The notes under the pieces: model-generated | Seen by the model: the letters and a program-made list of their open reading frames with translations, nothing else | Told to the model about the DNA's origin: nothing | Databases searched by the model: none | DNA from: Stratiolaelaps scimitus | Lineage: Eukaryota > Arthropoda > Arachnida > Mesostigmata > Laelapidae | DNA length: 64,000 nucleotides | NCBI GenBank assembly: GCA_019614645.1 | Contig: JABWDB010000021.1 | Location: 4,883,501 to 4,947,500 of the forward strand | Direction: 5' to 3' | Shown: one piece after another, positions 27,227 to 38,400 of the stretch | Layout of the letters: the number at the start of each line of letters is the position of its first letter | Position numbering within the stretch: position 1 is the stretch's first letter | Program-made: the position numbers and the translations under genes

Positions 27227-27859
27227 TCATTCGCGTTTCCCAGCCCAGTCTCGGTTGGAAAATTCCCAGCGGAACCGAAGAACATAAGGTCCACTACCGT
27301 TCCTATTCGCCTTATCTACTATATAAACTGCCATAGAAGATAATATCTTCAACATCAATATCGGACATCTTCTCCAATTTCGCACAGCGTCTGCGATGCT
27401 GACATATGGCAACAAGCAATAGCCGCCGTGGGCACTGAACGGTTGGCGATGCAGGAAAGAGTAAACTATTTGATCGATTCGCATCGTTAAGCAAAAAATT
27501 GGTGAAACTATAGAAGGCCAGTACAGAATTCGGACAGCATAGCTGCAGCAGGCGAAACAGTACTTCTCACGAACGACCCCAGCGGCTCGTCGATAGCACG
27601 CTGATATTCTTAGTATTTTCCGAATCGACATAGTGTTGGTGTCCACGGCGTGGTAAAAGTCGCGCACGGTCGATCGGCCACTCGGCTCGATCAAGCGAAG
27701 TTGTGAGGGATGACACTCGATGATATATGTGTGCCAACCAAACAAAAAAACTATAACGCCGGGCATCGTAAGTGTTGTTGAATTGTTTCGATATATTTTT
27801 TGACGGTGTTTAGAGATCTTAATCTTCATCGTTTCCCATAGGTTGATATTTGTTTCCAT
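27227..27859 (-). CDS. Longest non-transposon ORF, 210 aa, unrecognised
   Basis: ATG-initiated minus-strand ORF of 210 codons. It is rich in Ile, Tyr, Cys and Arg, with several short hydrophobic patches but no clear signal peptide or repeat. One ORF of this length is not far from what chance would give in 64 kb, and no domain is recognisable. It starts just beside an (AAT)n tract. It may be spurious. Confidence 0.2.
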   Translation of the reverse strand: METNINLWETMKIKISKHRQKIYRNNSTTLTMPGVIVFLFGWHTYIIECHPSQLRLIEPSGRSTVRDFYHAVDTNTMSIRKILRISACYRRAAGVVREKYCFACCSYAVRILYWPSIVSPIFCLTMRIDQIVYSFLHRQPFSAHGGYCLLPYVSIADAVRNWRRCPILMLKILSSMAVYIVDKANRNGSGPYVLRFRWEFSNRDWAGKRE

Positions 27860-28290
27860 AATAATAATAATATTATAATAATAATAATAAATAATAATAC
27901 AAGCCAGAATTGCGTGGTTAATTTATATAGATGTATGGGTATCTCGCCGAAAAAGGCTAGGATATATGGGTCGTCCGTCCCTTAATTAGGTTGACATCTT
28001 CAGCGGAACGCGTTCGACGTAGCTCGAATACAATAGCAATAAACACATATCCGTTCTAGAATATATCATGGAGTAGTCATGGCAGTAGTATTAGTGTAGC
28101 CTTAAATCGAGGCCTGCCGTGAAAGGAAGTTCTTTGCTGATAGTCCTATAAGGAAAATAATATGATACAGCTGTTTCAGTTTTCAATGTGAATGGAGTGT
28201 TTCGAAGTTAAATATATAGAGGTTTGTTTTCAGCAGGTAGTCGAGGTTAAGGTTTAGGCGCATTAGTCCGGATAGTCCGTCGAGCGCGGG

Positions 28291-28440
28291 AGCGTGGTGC
28301 ATTCGTGTGCACCTTGCAATCGAAGGAGACGGATGTAGGTGCATGGGTTTTAACGTCGCCGTTGCATATTTGTGTTCAAGGGTCCGTCTTACAACGTAAT
28401 GTGGGAGAATTGCCATGGACGTTAAATTGTTGGCTGAGAC
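28291..28440 (+). repeat. SINE-like tRNA-related repeat, copy 1
   Basis: The segment aligns by eye with the repeat at 33995-34083 through its 5' half (TTGCAATCG...GGAGAC...GTAGG) and with the arms at 47808-47990 through its 3' half (TTCAAGGGTCCGT...GACGTTAAAT...GCTGAGA). Its B-box region is decayed (GGGTTTTAACG) compared with the other copies. A short stem CCTT/AAGG with a 7-nt loop resembles an anticodon arm. I cannot place a clear A-box. Probably an old polymerase III-derived SINE. Confidence 0.6.
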
Positions 28441-29665
28441 TCAGCCCGAGAACATTAAGACTGGATAGTCGAAACGAATGAGCGGATTTTAATGATTGAT
28501 TAATTATCGATAGCTAGACAACTTCGCAAATATATACTAATTCCGTGTAACACCAGTGCTCTTCTTCCAAGCACTCGTAGATATAATTGCCAAGTAGTTC
28601 GAGGTCATCCTGAACAATGGTGACATTTAATGAGGAAGATTACCGACACAAACCTGAGTTATTGTTGTGTTGACTCATACAAATATATATATATATCACT
28701 GGTCAATGATAATCAAACGAAATCACTTTGTCTACCCGCCTGGGATTTGTTTGGTCTCCGTCTTCTGTACGCCCAAACAATAGATACCTATGTACATATG
28801 ACAAGTAAGGATAACTTCATTGATAATGGTTGTGCGGTATTGTAGTACCTATGAGTATATTCGAACCATTCGCTCTGGACACAGGCTTTGTTCAAGTGCT
28901 AAATTTGCGCGACCTAAGGGAGTGGGGTTACATCGTAGCAGGGCATATTATTATCTATTATGTTACATATACTAGACTATATATCTGACACAGGTGAGTG
29001 AAATAAATAAATAAGACATACGCCAGATGAATAAAAATTATAAATAAAGTGAAAAATTATAAATGAAATGAAAGATTATACATAAAATGTTTGCATCTTG
29101 TGAGGTGCACGCAAACGGTCTACCAATTAATGTTGATAGACACTAATTAGTAGACGCATGCGTTTTCGTGATGCGCATGAATAGCCTAATAATAAAGGAA
29201 CCATAGGGACCGCGAGGAGGCCCTGGTTCGCTCGTATGAACCCGAACGAGAGTAGATTACAAGTCCTATCAGTGTGTCTTAACCTAATTGTCACGCTAAA
29301 CATCCGGCTTCTATTACATCTTGTTTCCATGTGGATATAGTAATAATGATGATGATATAAGTAGCAATGAGTATTAACAACTATCCTTGGTCTTTATGTA
29401 TACAACTACAGTTTTTTCAGGAAACTCGAGATGCATGGCGGGACTCTCGAATCAGCGAACAACACTAAATAAAATGGCCAATGCTAATAATAATAATAGT
29501 AGCACAGTGTTGCCTGACAACTGAGCTTTGCTCTTATTCGTTGAGAAGATGCACACAGTTAATATTGTCACTAATTGGCATGAGCGTCTCCGTAGACCCT
29601 TCATGGGTGAAACCTATACCTTGCTTTTACCCTACTTATACTATATAATGCTTAATGCACATCTG

Positions 29666-29669
<4 letters not shown>

Positions 29670-29712
<43 letters not shown>
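29670..29712. repeat. (AT)n microsatellite, ~43 bp
   Basis: Pure AT dinucleotide tract in AT-rich non-coding sequence. Confidence 0.98.
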
Positions 29713-29714
<2 letters not shown>

Positions 29715-30265
29715 TTTTATGTTACTATCAGTTGCGACTGTTTCACACCGTGAGTCATCAATAGCTAATAGAATAAATTAGACGAGCGAGTCCCGTTCAC
29801 GTTTTCTGGTGCAAATCATCTCCCGCTAATGATATGTGTGTGTTCCCATATCACTTATGATTGTTATGGTTGTGCATCAGTCAGCATCCCTCCTTCACAA
29901 TTGTCGTCGACTCAAAGGCCGGGAAGAAATCGCAGAATCGCCTCGCCCTTCGATGCTTAATTTCTTCCTTTTCTACTTTTAGCTTCGCTGAATGCTCGTC
30001 GATTTCATCGGCGAACCTGTCGACGAATCAAGCGCATATGGAGATATTCTCTCATTTGGCACAGACGTCTATTTCGGTGCTATTTTTCTTGAGATGATAG
30101 CATCAATGTGACACACACGCTCACGCTGTTCGGCCGGGCATACGGTCAGCAGCGTAAACAAGCGCGGCAGTACAGTTCGACGTGAGTTCGTGCGGACTGC
30201 AATGAAATGGAGCTGCCGAACAGCTGCTCCTGAAGCACAGCGACGGAGAAGAGACAGTGGTTGAT

Positions 30266-30523
30266 TTAGCTACACTTGACCGTCACTGGCGGTGGCTTCG
30301 ATGCGAAGTCCGGCCCGGCGGTCGCAAGTCGTTGTAACGGCAGCTGTGTTGACGGGAGGGCGCGGGGGGGGGGTCTCAATCGTATTGGCGTCGCTGGTTG
30401 GTTAGTTGCATGGAGCGTGCGTGTGTTTGCGTGTGGCTCTGTGGCACGAATGGCTCTGTCATGCGTTGGTTGGCGACAGCAATAACAGAGCGCTGTAGTG
30501 GCCACGCTATTGCGTATCGCCAT
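30266..30523 (-). CDS. Pro/Thr/Arg-rich ORF, 85 aa
   Basis: Minus-strand ORF of 85 codons with composition similar to the ORF at 31826-32086 (LRPPPRALPSTQLPLQ) and on the same strand. It could be a further exon of the same gene or simply low-complexity sequence. Confidence 0.12.
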   Translation of the reverse strand: MAIRNSVATTALCYCCRQPTHDRAIRATEPHANTRTLHATNQPATPIRLRPPPRALPSTQLPLQRLATAGPDFASKPPPVTVKCS

Positions 30524-31080
30524 AGAGACACAGGTGGAATGGGCACACGAAAATGATGATGAAATGAAATCGTCGTATACAAATACGTGTGTACATTATT
30601 GTCAGCAACGAATATACAGAACGAAATTGGATTATGCTGACTGACTGATTACGTTTTCATCGATAAAAGAAAAATTCTTCGTATGATGATGATGATGACT
30701 GCATATAAACAGGCAGGCTTCCTGCTGTTGGCCACACGGAAATACAGGTGATTTTTCAGTGTCACCGACGGCTGTGTATAAGTCAGCCTAACTTTGTGCT
30801 CGAGAAAGTTGCCTTCTAGTGAAATTAAGCGTTCCACTATTTAACGTCGATAATTATCCTGAGCCCGATCGGAGCAGCTGAATTGCATGCCGGCCAATGA
30901 ATGCTCCCGAATAGCACATTATTTGCAGACCACAAAAGCATATGACTCAAAAATAGAAAGACAAAAGTAAACAAACATATGACCACGATACCTTTGCTTG
31001 CCCGGTTATGATTATGACGGGTAAAGTGTCGATCACCTGTTCTCCAGCCGTGCATCTGTCTTGTCGTCCGACAGACAGCA

Positions 31081-31128
31081 GCAACAACAACAACAACAGC
31101 AACAAGAACGACGACGACGACGACGACG
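31081..31128. repeat. (CAA)n followed by (CGA)n
   Basis: CAA tract at 31081-31104, then ACG tract at 31108-31128. Confidence 0.95.
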
Positions 31129-31547
31129 TGGTTAAGTAACGGGTTACCGGTAGAAGAACGAATGGATCATGTGGCAAAGCAAAAACGTTCAGCTGTCGAA
31201 TGTGATCATGATGCAGGCGGAAAGGGGATAGATGATGGACATAGCTTGCGAAATTCTACTACAAGACCGCCTACTTTGAACCGGGAAAAAATAGTACCGA
31301 CTGCTTGGTTGTGTTCGCTTAGTAAAGCTGGTTAGAGCTGATAGGAAAGTGTGGGCATATGATGGGGGGGGGTCAGTCATTTGGACTGTGTAGGCTGTAG
31401 TCTATCCTACGTGATATATGATATATGGTATGACGATGTCATATTGCAATGGGTTTCTCCTATATTTTGTTGAAATTTTTGTTGTACAAAAAAACTTTGA
31501 TTACTATTATGGCAAGACTGGCAGCACAATTCGACATATACTATATT

Positions 31548-31551
<4 letters not shown>

Positions 31552-31594
<43 letters not shown>
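31552..31594. repeat. Compound (TA)n(GA)n microsatellite
   Basis: TA tract followed directly by a GA tract. Confidence 0.95.
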
Positions 31595-31825
31595 TTACAC
31601 CATTGTACCCATATTATTCGTCTATTGATGCTTGAATATAAAAAAATGGGAAGTAAGAGAAAGGTGCGATTGAATAATTCTATCACGATGATTATCAGCA
31701 CAACTATCGCGTCACACTTTATGATTATATTATTATTATTAGAAAGGCCACAGTATTAGCTGTACTACATAAAGTACTACAAATCTATAATACTTACGAC
31801 AATGACTACATATTGAAATGTCTAC

Positions 31826-32086
31826 TTAGAAAGATAGATGGCCTAGAACATAACTGTATTGCATAGGTGAACAGCTACCCGGGCTGCAACGGTGGGACGA
31901 AGCTGAAGTTACTGGTTGTAACACAGCAGGTTGAATAGGCTGTTCTGTGGTGGGCGGTTGGTTAGTTGGTCGCGTTGTGTTGGATTGGCCGATCGTCGTG
32001 CGAGAAGTCCGAACAGGAGCGCGACTCAGCCTCTGTGTGTTGGTTTGAATGGGCGCCGCTCTGCGGTTTGCTTGTGTCCCCTGCAT
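31826..32086 (-). CDS. Thr/Gln/Pro-rich ORF, 86 aa
   Basis: ATG-initiated minus-strand ORF with a mucin- or linker-like composition (TNQPPTTEQPIQPAVLQP). It lies about 330 bp downstream of the membrane-anchor-like ORF on the same strand. The two could be parts of one surface protein gene (inference). A plus-strand ORF of 108 codons overlaps it. Confidence 0.2.
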   Translation of the reverse strand: MQGTQANRRAAPIQTNTQRLSRAPVRTSRTTIGQSNTTRPTNQPPTTEQPIQPAVLQPVTSASSHRCSPGSCSPMQYSYVLGHLSF

Positions 32087-32416
32087 CGACCAATAGACCT
32101 ACAGCCAAACAAACCTCTGTCAGTCAGTCAATGGTGGCAATGGCAGTCGCGATACACTACTCACTCATTCATTTGCTTGCTGACTTTGCAGCTGACAGGG
32201 TTATAGTCGTTGCCGGCTCACAGACAAACGGTGCGGCGACGACCACTGGTTCCATTGATGGCCGCAACAACCGTTACAGGTCGGCGCTGTAATAACGGTC
32301 GCAGTCACCAGGGCAAAGAGAGGGAGAGCGGGGGGCCACGGGCGACAGCCCCTTCGTAGACGGATGCAGAGGGAGGGGGTGGGGTCGAGGGTGAGTTACA
32401 GTTCAGCTACGGACAA

Positions 32417-32731
32417 TCACGGGCTCAGAGTGTTTTCTAGCTGGACCCGGACCCTCTGGTGTGGCCGCCGCCGCCGCCGCCGAAACCAAATCCAGCAGCA
32501 GCTGCAGAAGCAGCAGCAGATAGGCGAAGGGCTCGTGACCGGGCTAGATTGGTTGCCGCTGTGGTCGGGCGGATCGGCGTTGGCGGCAGTGACAGAGGCT
32601 TGATTGGTGGTCGTAAGACCCAAAAACCGGGTGTGTAGCACTACTATGGTAACCAATGCGAGCACACGTAATGTTTGCAGCAAAACAACATTGGATGAGC
32701 GTTTCGGATCGGACAGGACTAGCACCCGCTA
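32417..32731 (-). CDS. Exon-like ORF with signal-anchor-like hydrophobic segment
   Basis: On the minus strand a pyrimidine-rich stretch ends in CGGATCGTAG, a possible acceptor. From 32731 the frame stays open to 32417. It encodes a basic start, a hydrophobic core (VLALVTIVVL) within about 25 residues, then a Ser/Thr/Pro-rich segment. A Cys run and R6 at the end come from (TGC)n and (CGG)n and may be beyond the real exon. No in-frame ATG precedes the hydrophobic part, so an upstream exon would be needed. Confidence 0.2.
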
Positions 32732-33994
32732 CGATCCGGGAGACAGAGGATGAGGAGACGATGCAAACAGGAGAAGGGTAATCTAATGTTCTTCCAAATG
32801 TTCATCGGTCTGCTTTGCTAGTATGATTCTCTGCCAGCATCCGGATCAGTTCACGCTACGAGCTTGCTTATAGTGGTAGTTGTAGTAGCAGCAGCAGGCT
32901 GACGGCGCAGCGGCTAGGGATGGCGGCAGCTGGGCGTAGCTGAACAGATATCCATCCACAATGCGAATACGACTACAACTGCTGGCGGGCTAAACGATAT
33001 TGTAGCGAGTGACCATCACTGCTGCTACAATGAGCCTCTTTTGTGGGGATAGGCCCCAGATGATCATCAATCGCATGCGGCCGATCCGCTCAAGACCGAA
33101 TCGTCGCGTGGTGGAGCGAGGCTGAAGTTAACCCAGCCGACAGTGACACGAACGAAATGGGGGAAGTATGGGGGTGGTGAGGTTGTGGGGCGCTGCTATA
33201 AGATGGAAAATGGTGAAACAGCTACTCGTGTTTCTCACAACCGTTTACTTGTGTACAAGAGCGATGTTGTATCGTGGAAAGGAACAAGGTGGTGACAAAT
33301 TTGAGTAAAGTCTTGATGAAGTAACCCATTGTGTGTACAGGACAATGAGTGTTAGTTAGGCAGGCGTCGAAGAGCAGTCTGGCCTGTGAGTATGGTTGAT
33401 GCAATTGCGACATGGTGCCATTGACAAATTATTTGATTATAGCTAGCGTATTCACAGCTTACTACGGTGCAACTGCTTGGGCCGGCTCGGATAGAGAATA
33501 CACGTTGAGGAGAAGCAGAAGAATTAAATCGAAAGAAATATTAATTATATTCTTTGACAGACAGTGGCTAGTAAATTTTTCCTTGAAATATCTCAAGCCT
33601 GGATGCGGACAGGAAAGCCGTCTAGAGCTGCGGGTGTGTATAGTCCCAAGGCGTTTTAGGCTAACGCAGCAGCCTGGCATGGGCCAGCGAGTAAACAATA
33701 GACATACCATCCATAATAGGGTCCCATCAATCATTAGTCCTGATTCATTTGCATAGAACACTACGTCGTCAACAGCGACGACTGGCGGTGACTGGAAACT
33801 GATTTCTCGCGAATCTATTGAAGGTTCACCGCTCACAATTGCTGCAACCTCTCGAAGCCGTTGACGATGATAACTTCAAAACGTCCTGCGGAGCCCCGCA
33901 AGACCCCATAAGAGGGCTGATTTTATTAATCGAAAAGCCACGAACTAAATAAAACTGATTTCAAAATGAGGGAGTAGGTAGCAGTGGACACTAT

Positions 33995-34083
33995 ATACGG
34001 ACCCCTCAAATGCAAATTTGCAACCGTGAGGATCGAACCCGTGCTCCTACGTGTCTCCTCCGATTGCAAGACGTACACACCGT
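33995..34083 (-). repeat. SINE-like tRNA-related repeat, copy 2 (truncated)
   Basis: Read on the minus strand it runs from TTGCAATCGGAGGAGAC through CACGGGTTCGATCCTCACGG, a clear tRNA-type T-arm/B-box, into TTGCAAATTTGCATTTGAGGGGTCCGT. This is the same order as the copy at 28291-28440. The 3' part (GACGTTAAAT...TGAGA) is missing or too diverged to see. Confidence 0.6.
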
Positions 34084-35371
34084 ATAACGAAATACACCTT
34101 GGCCGTGTATTACAGTTCTGCTAATGACATCCTCCAAGGTATCCAGCTCTCGAGATCTAACACTACCACCAGAACGCTCATTGTTGCAGACGGTGAACTA
34201 CACAGCAATGTTATGTGTCTAAATTTAATTTATTGGATAGCAGCGATGCTTATCAATAGAAAAACGTACAAAACGCGTTCGTCGACAGAGAGAGAGACAT
34301 TATAGACGTTCCGCGTAGTCTGGCCTGTCTCGAGGTCGCTAGCTAGTTTGCTGATGCCCATCCGAGAAGCAGCCACTTCCCGTTCCCCGAAGGCCAACCC
34401 CTGCTCCTAGAACAACAACAACGGGTGGCCAACATCGTGGGTAGCCTAGACAAAGTGTGGCCCGTTGTGTCTAATGTTGTTGTTGTTGTTGTTTGTGCTT
34501 CTGGACCAACAGAGTAGGCAGAGAGTCTAACTAAGTAACTGGGATTTAGTGCCTGTTGGCAGTGGTTGGCAATGAATAAATACTCGACTATATTGGAGAG
34601 AAGACGAAGGATCTGGTTGTCCCGAAGTCTCGTTTCGTTGCCGTCTCAGCTATTCGACGAAACTATCCTGCCCTGGGTGGAACTGATATATTTAAAGTGC
34701 ATGTATCAGCTGCATCCGCCGTAGCCTCCCTGTCAGCTCGAAGCAAACAGCCCCATTACTTAATCGGTGTTATCGTCCGTGTCCATCTGTTGACCATTAC
34801 GGAGTCATAGGCGATTGCCGAACAGTCGTATAACTCGACCCAGTACTGTCCAATGGTGGAGTTAATCACACAGAGAGATCTGATAGTTTCATTTCAATTC
34901 AATCCTCTTCTAAAGGCGTCACTTTCTATCCGTTACAAAATGGGTCCCCTCGAAGCTGCTGGTCGACAGTCAGATGAAACAGCAGAAACAGTAGCCCAGT
35001 GGTTAGCAGGCGGCTATTGAAAGCAGGAGATATTGTGTGATAGCAACACAACTTTAGTCGTTTTAGCCAAGAGACAATGAAATATGAGCTGAAATATAAA
35101 GGCACAGTTTAGAAATGTCTGGGTAACCTGCACTGGCTATCCCATCCTTCGATCACGTTGCGCGGCACGTTCGTGCTCATCCGATGAGTCAACATAGACT
35201 CGTAGTCTTGCATAGTGCATATACTCGGTAATAAATCAACACCCTTTTGATTCGAGGCTTAGATCCTACTATTTTTTCATATCAAGCAACGAAATATCAG
35301 CATCTACGGCCATTTTGCCTAGCATTTAAGTTTTGCACTCCTTCCGCGGAGCCTCCCCACGAAGCGCAAAG

Positions 35372-35373
<2 letters not shown>

Positions 35374-35428
<55 letters not shown>
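35374..35428. repeat. (TA)n microsatellite, ~55 bp
   Basis: Pure TA dinucleotide tract. Apparent ORFs with (IY)n across it are artefacts. Confidence 0.98.
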
Positions 35429-35429
<1 letters not shown>

Positions 35430-36024
35430 CGGGTACAATCGCGTTGAAGACGAAGGAAACAGAGTCCACACAAGTTTCGCATTTGCAAATGGATGGTGTC
35501 GATACAGAAGCGAGTGACACCAGCAAAGTAAGTCTGTTGATTCGACAAAGGAAAAAACATTCGATTTGAGACGCCATCCGCAACCCAACAGTTAACGGAA
35601 CTCAACAACGGAACTTTCAAGGCGCACGCTACGCGATAATGGGCAAACGATGAGTCGACTAGATTGGGACAGCTATTCCCCAGCCGTGAATGGCTTCAAC
35701 GATTGTATTATTGCCACTGCCGTTTTCGCCTCTCCGATCGAACGCACTTCTCTCTCTCTCTCTCTGTCTGGACATCCGGAGCCATCTGCCATCTGTAACT
35801 GGGTAAGCTTTCTCTTTGTTGAAAGCCAGCAGCATTTAGATCGATTGTAAATGCTTAACAGAGTTAGCTGGTGCATCATCGACACCATCGTCACCGTCAG
35901 TTCTTGCGCATAGCATGAGACACTATGAGAGATAAATGTGCAAGGCAGCCCGTTATCGCACGTGACGATCGGCTTCGGCTGGAATTGTGCTACCGCCATG
36001 CTGTCCCCGAGCTGTGTATGTCTA

Positions 36025-36059
<35 letters not shown>
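36025..36059. repeat. Compound (CT)n(AT)n microsatellite
   Basis: CT tract followed directly by an AT tract. Confidence 0.95.
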
Positions 36060-36088
36060 ATGGTATGATACGCGATTACCGTCGTTAC

Positions 36089-36155
36089 TTCATTCTCCCC
36101 GGCTTCGTGGTCTTCTTCTCCGAATTCGAGTCCGACTCGTTATTGTCCACGATGA
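36089..36155 (-). CDS. Candidate small exon, acidic then basic
   Basis: On the minus strand a long pyrimidine-rich tract ends in GACAACAG at 36156, and 67 nt later a GTAACG donor follows at 36088. The frame reads VDNNESDSNSEKKTTKPGR. If no splicing occurs, a TAA closes the frame at 36085-36087, so it could also be a terminal exon. Not recognised. Confidence 0.25.
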
Positions 36156-37772
36156 CTGTTGTCAAAGGGAACGTCGACGGGGAGGTGTTGAAGGAGGAAA
36201 TTATTGAGCCGTGAAGCGGTCATCTAAAACGGCGTTGGCGGCAGCACCCGCAGCCGACGACACAAACCACCTTCACTCTAGAGCAGCACCAGTAGGAACA
36301 GCAGCAGCAGCAGCAGCACAAATATCAGCATCGGCATAAGCAGAAGCATCGAAGTGGTGACGGCACCGATGGTAGCGACGACAGCGGCACCAGCAGCTGC
36401 AGAATGCAGATGTGAAATCTGTTGGTTTGGCCGTCGACGAATGCATTTGCAACAGCTGATCATTCGGAAAACGCCGCAGATGAAAGCGAACACCACACGA
36501 GATGAAAAATGATGGCAGCAACGGTCACAGTGGACGTTGTCCGGATGCCGCGAGAAAAATGCAAGCAGCTCAAAATTTAAGGCTATCTATCGCCCCCCCC
36601 TCCCCTCTCTCTCTCTGGCTCCACTTCCCAGCCCCACAACGACCCCCGAAGCCCATTTGAAAGTATTTGAGAGTCAGAGCAGTTGGACGTCGCTACTGGC
36701 TGCTGTGCCGAATGCGTCGCCGAACGCTACAGCGGGAGCGGGGACAAGGGTTGAAGATGTTAAGCCGTTGGTGGAGCAGCAACCGGATCGCGTTGGTGTC
36801 GCTTTCGGTCGGTGAGGGACCAGCGGCGAGGACGAAATGAACCGATTCTGAATAACAGGATAATCGTATAATGCTGCTGCTGCTGCTGCTACAGCAGTTG
36901 CTGTGTAGATGGCCGCAGCATAAAAGCTGAGGGCAGTCGGCTCATGGGGTTCGCGTGACTGGACGACTTACTAATAAGGACAGGTGTAGAAGACTTCTGT
37001 AAGTAATATATGTATATGTTATGTTGGCGGCGGTGGAGTGGTGATCATTTTCACCTTATTTTGATGATTCTCAGCATTTGATTTTTTGATCAATAATTTT
37101 CACCCGTTTCAATTCTACGCCGTAAATTGAAGCGTGTGAAACGAAAGTATAATGACTACATAGTTGAGGTAACAAAGTTGCTGTTGCGTTCCGCGGCTGA
37201 TTAACGGGAATAGATTAGGGATTAAATACTCGTCGGGTGTCGGGTTTGACTCTCAGCTGAACATAATAAATAATTCATGAAATAGATCATTCAGCACTCT
37301 CGAGCATGGCTTATATTATTGCAGGACAGTGAAGACACATACGTCCTACCAGCACGGGGGAAATTGCCACCGAGAGGTTTCAACCCCAGTATAGAATCTA
37401 TTATACGTTTAAGTCACTGAGCAGCCCAATCCAGTGAGCAGAGCAGATAGAAGCATATAACTTCCTTTTGCGCAGCCTGCCACTAAACGAAAACTCTCTA
37501 CCTCGAACCTCCTTCGCCTTCTTAAGAGACACTCACATACACACACACACTTAACGAAGCTCACACCAGACCGAACTAAGTGAGCTCTCAGTATATGGTC
37601 ATTAGTGTCGTCATGCTTGTTCAGAACCCAGGCGCAGCTAGTTCTCAGTGCTCGTTAGCGATACATACATATACTACTGCGTGTGAGCCCGCCAAGAAGA
37701 GAGAGAGAGAATATGTGTGAGATAGAACTAAGGGTATTATTATCGACAGTTTTCGGCTCGACCGAATTGACC

Positions 37773-37910
37773 ATGGGGGGCGGGATCGAGGAAAAAATCA
37801 AGTCCAGCACATCGCGGAACAAATCGCAGACGTCGCTGACGTTGCGCCGTCATCGACGATTTTGTCGATGTGAGCCGCTCCGGAGCAGTCAAGCATCGTT
37901 CGCTATTTGA
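37773..37910 (+). CDS. Short ORF with strong Kozak and Gly2
   Basis: ATG in the context TTGACCATGGG. It encodes 45 residues starting MGGGIEEKIKSSTSRN, a pattern compatible with N-myristoylation, followed by an Arg-rich part. In-frame sequence upstream is also open. The minus strand here is open too (37740-37976). Not recognised. Confidence 0.2.
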   Translation: MGGGIEEKIKSSTSRNKSQTSLTLRRHRRFCRCEPLRSSQASFAI

Positions 37911-38073
37911 AAACAAATCAAGTGGGCCAGCCAGCCAGTCCTTCAGGCCGGCAGTCGCTCTGGTCACTTGTCGCATATCGAATAGCCTTTACAATTGCTT
38001 GGTCTGTGACAGCAACTGGGGCAGTACTTCGAGGGAACGTTGTGAGGGGTATATGTCAAACGGACATTGCCAC

Positions 38074-38097
38074 GTTGGCGCGTTTCGTTGCGCCAAC
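38074..38097. repeat. Perfect 8-bp hairpin
   Basis: GTTGGCGC and GCGCCAAC separated by 8 nt, inside an ORF-rich segment. Confidence 0.85.
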
Positions 38098-38315
38098 TTT
38101 CGCCAACAGACTGCAGTGATGACGAGGGCTTCTTCGACGGGAAGATTGATTGCGAATAGATTCGTGCGTATTGCATTGCCCCCATCGACGAAGGTCACTT
38201 GGGGCGCCGATTGATTGACGGCAAAGTGCTTGATGTGCACTGCGGAGAAGCGCACGGGGGTGGAGGAGGGCATTGGGTCAGATCTTGCGCTTGAGATCGC
38301 CAAGCTGATCTTCAG

Positions 38316-38400
38316 CTTGAGAAGGCCCCCGACAAAAAAGAGGACGATAAAGAAAATGAAGAAGCCGGGAAGAAAATGAAGAAAGACGGGCAGACTTGGT
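38316..38400 (+). CDS. Candidate internal exon encoding Lys/Glu-rich segment
   Basis: Bounded by CTTCAG at 38310-38315 and a consensus GTAAGT donor at 38401. The 85-nt exon reads LEKAPDKKEDDKENEEAGKK and on, ending one base into the next codon. The alternative frame has an ATG ORF at 38233-38379 (48 aa) that also looks coding-like (DLALEIAKLIFSL), so the frame is not settled. The upstream minus strand also has an open frame (37989-38303). Confidence 0.3.

Larger units (their letters stand above)
27860..30265. other. AT-rich non-coding with one SINE-like copy
   Basis: Contains an imperfect AAT tract, the SINE-like copy at 28291-28440 and the 43-bp AT tract. No gene seen. Confidence 0.5.
32732..36088. 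other. No gene recognised; SINE-like fragment and long TA tract
   Basis: Contains the SINE-like copy at 33995-34083 and the 55-bp TA tract. ORFs across the TA tract are artefacts; the ORFs at 33412-33756 (+) and 33462-33836 (-) overlap each other and neither is convincing. Confidence 0.45.

Noticed and set aside
34930..34960. ATGGGTCC-type motif shared loosely with 45225, 46285 and 63423
   Set aside because: Matches are short with several mismatches and no extended homology, so chance is sufficient.
35297..35620. Several ORFs with long (IY)n runs across TA microsatellites (also at 8061, 47587, 58002)
   Set aside because: TA repeats translate as IYIY in every frame without stops, so these ORFs are artefacts of the microsatellites.
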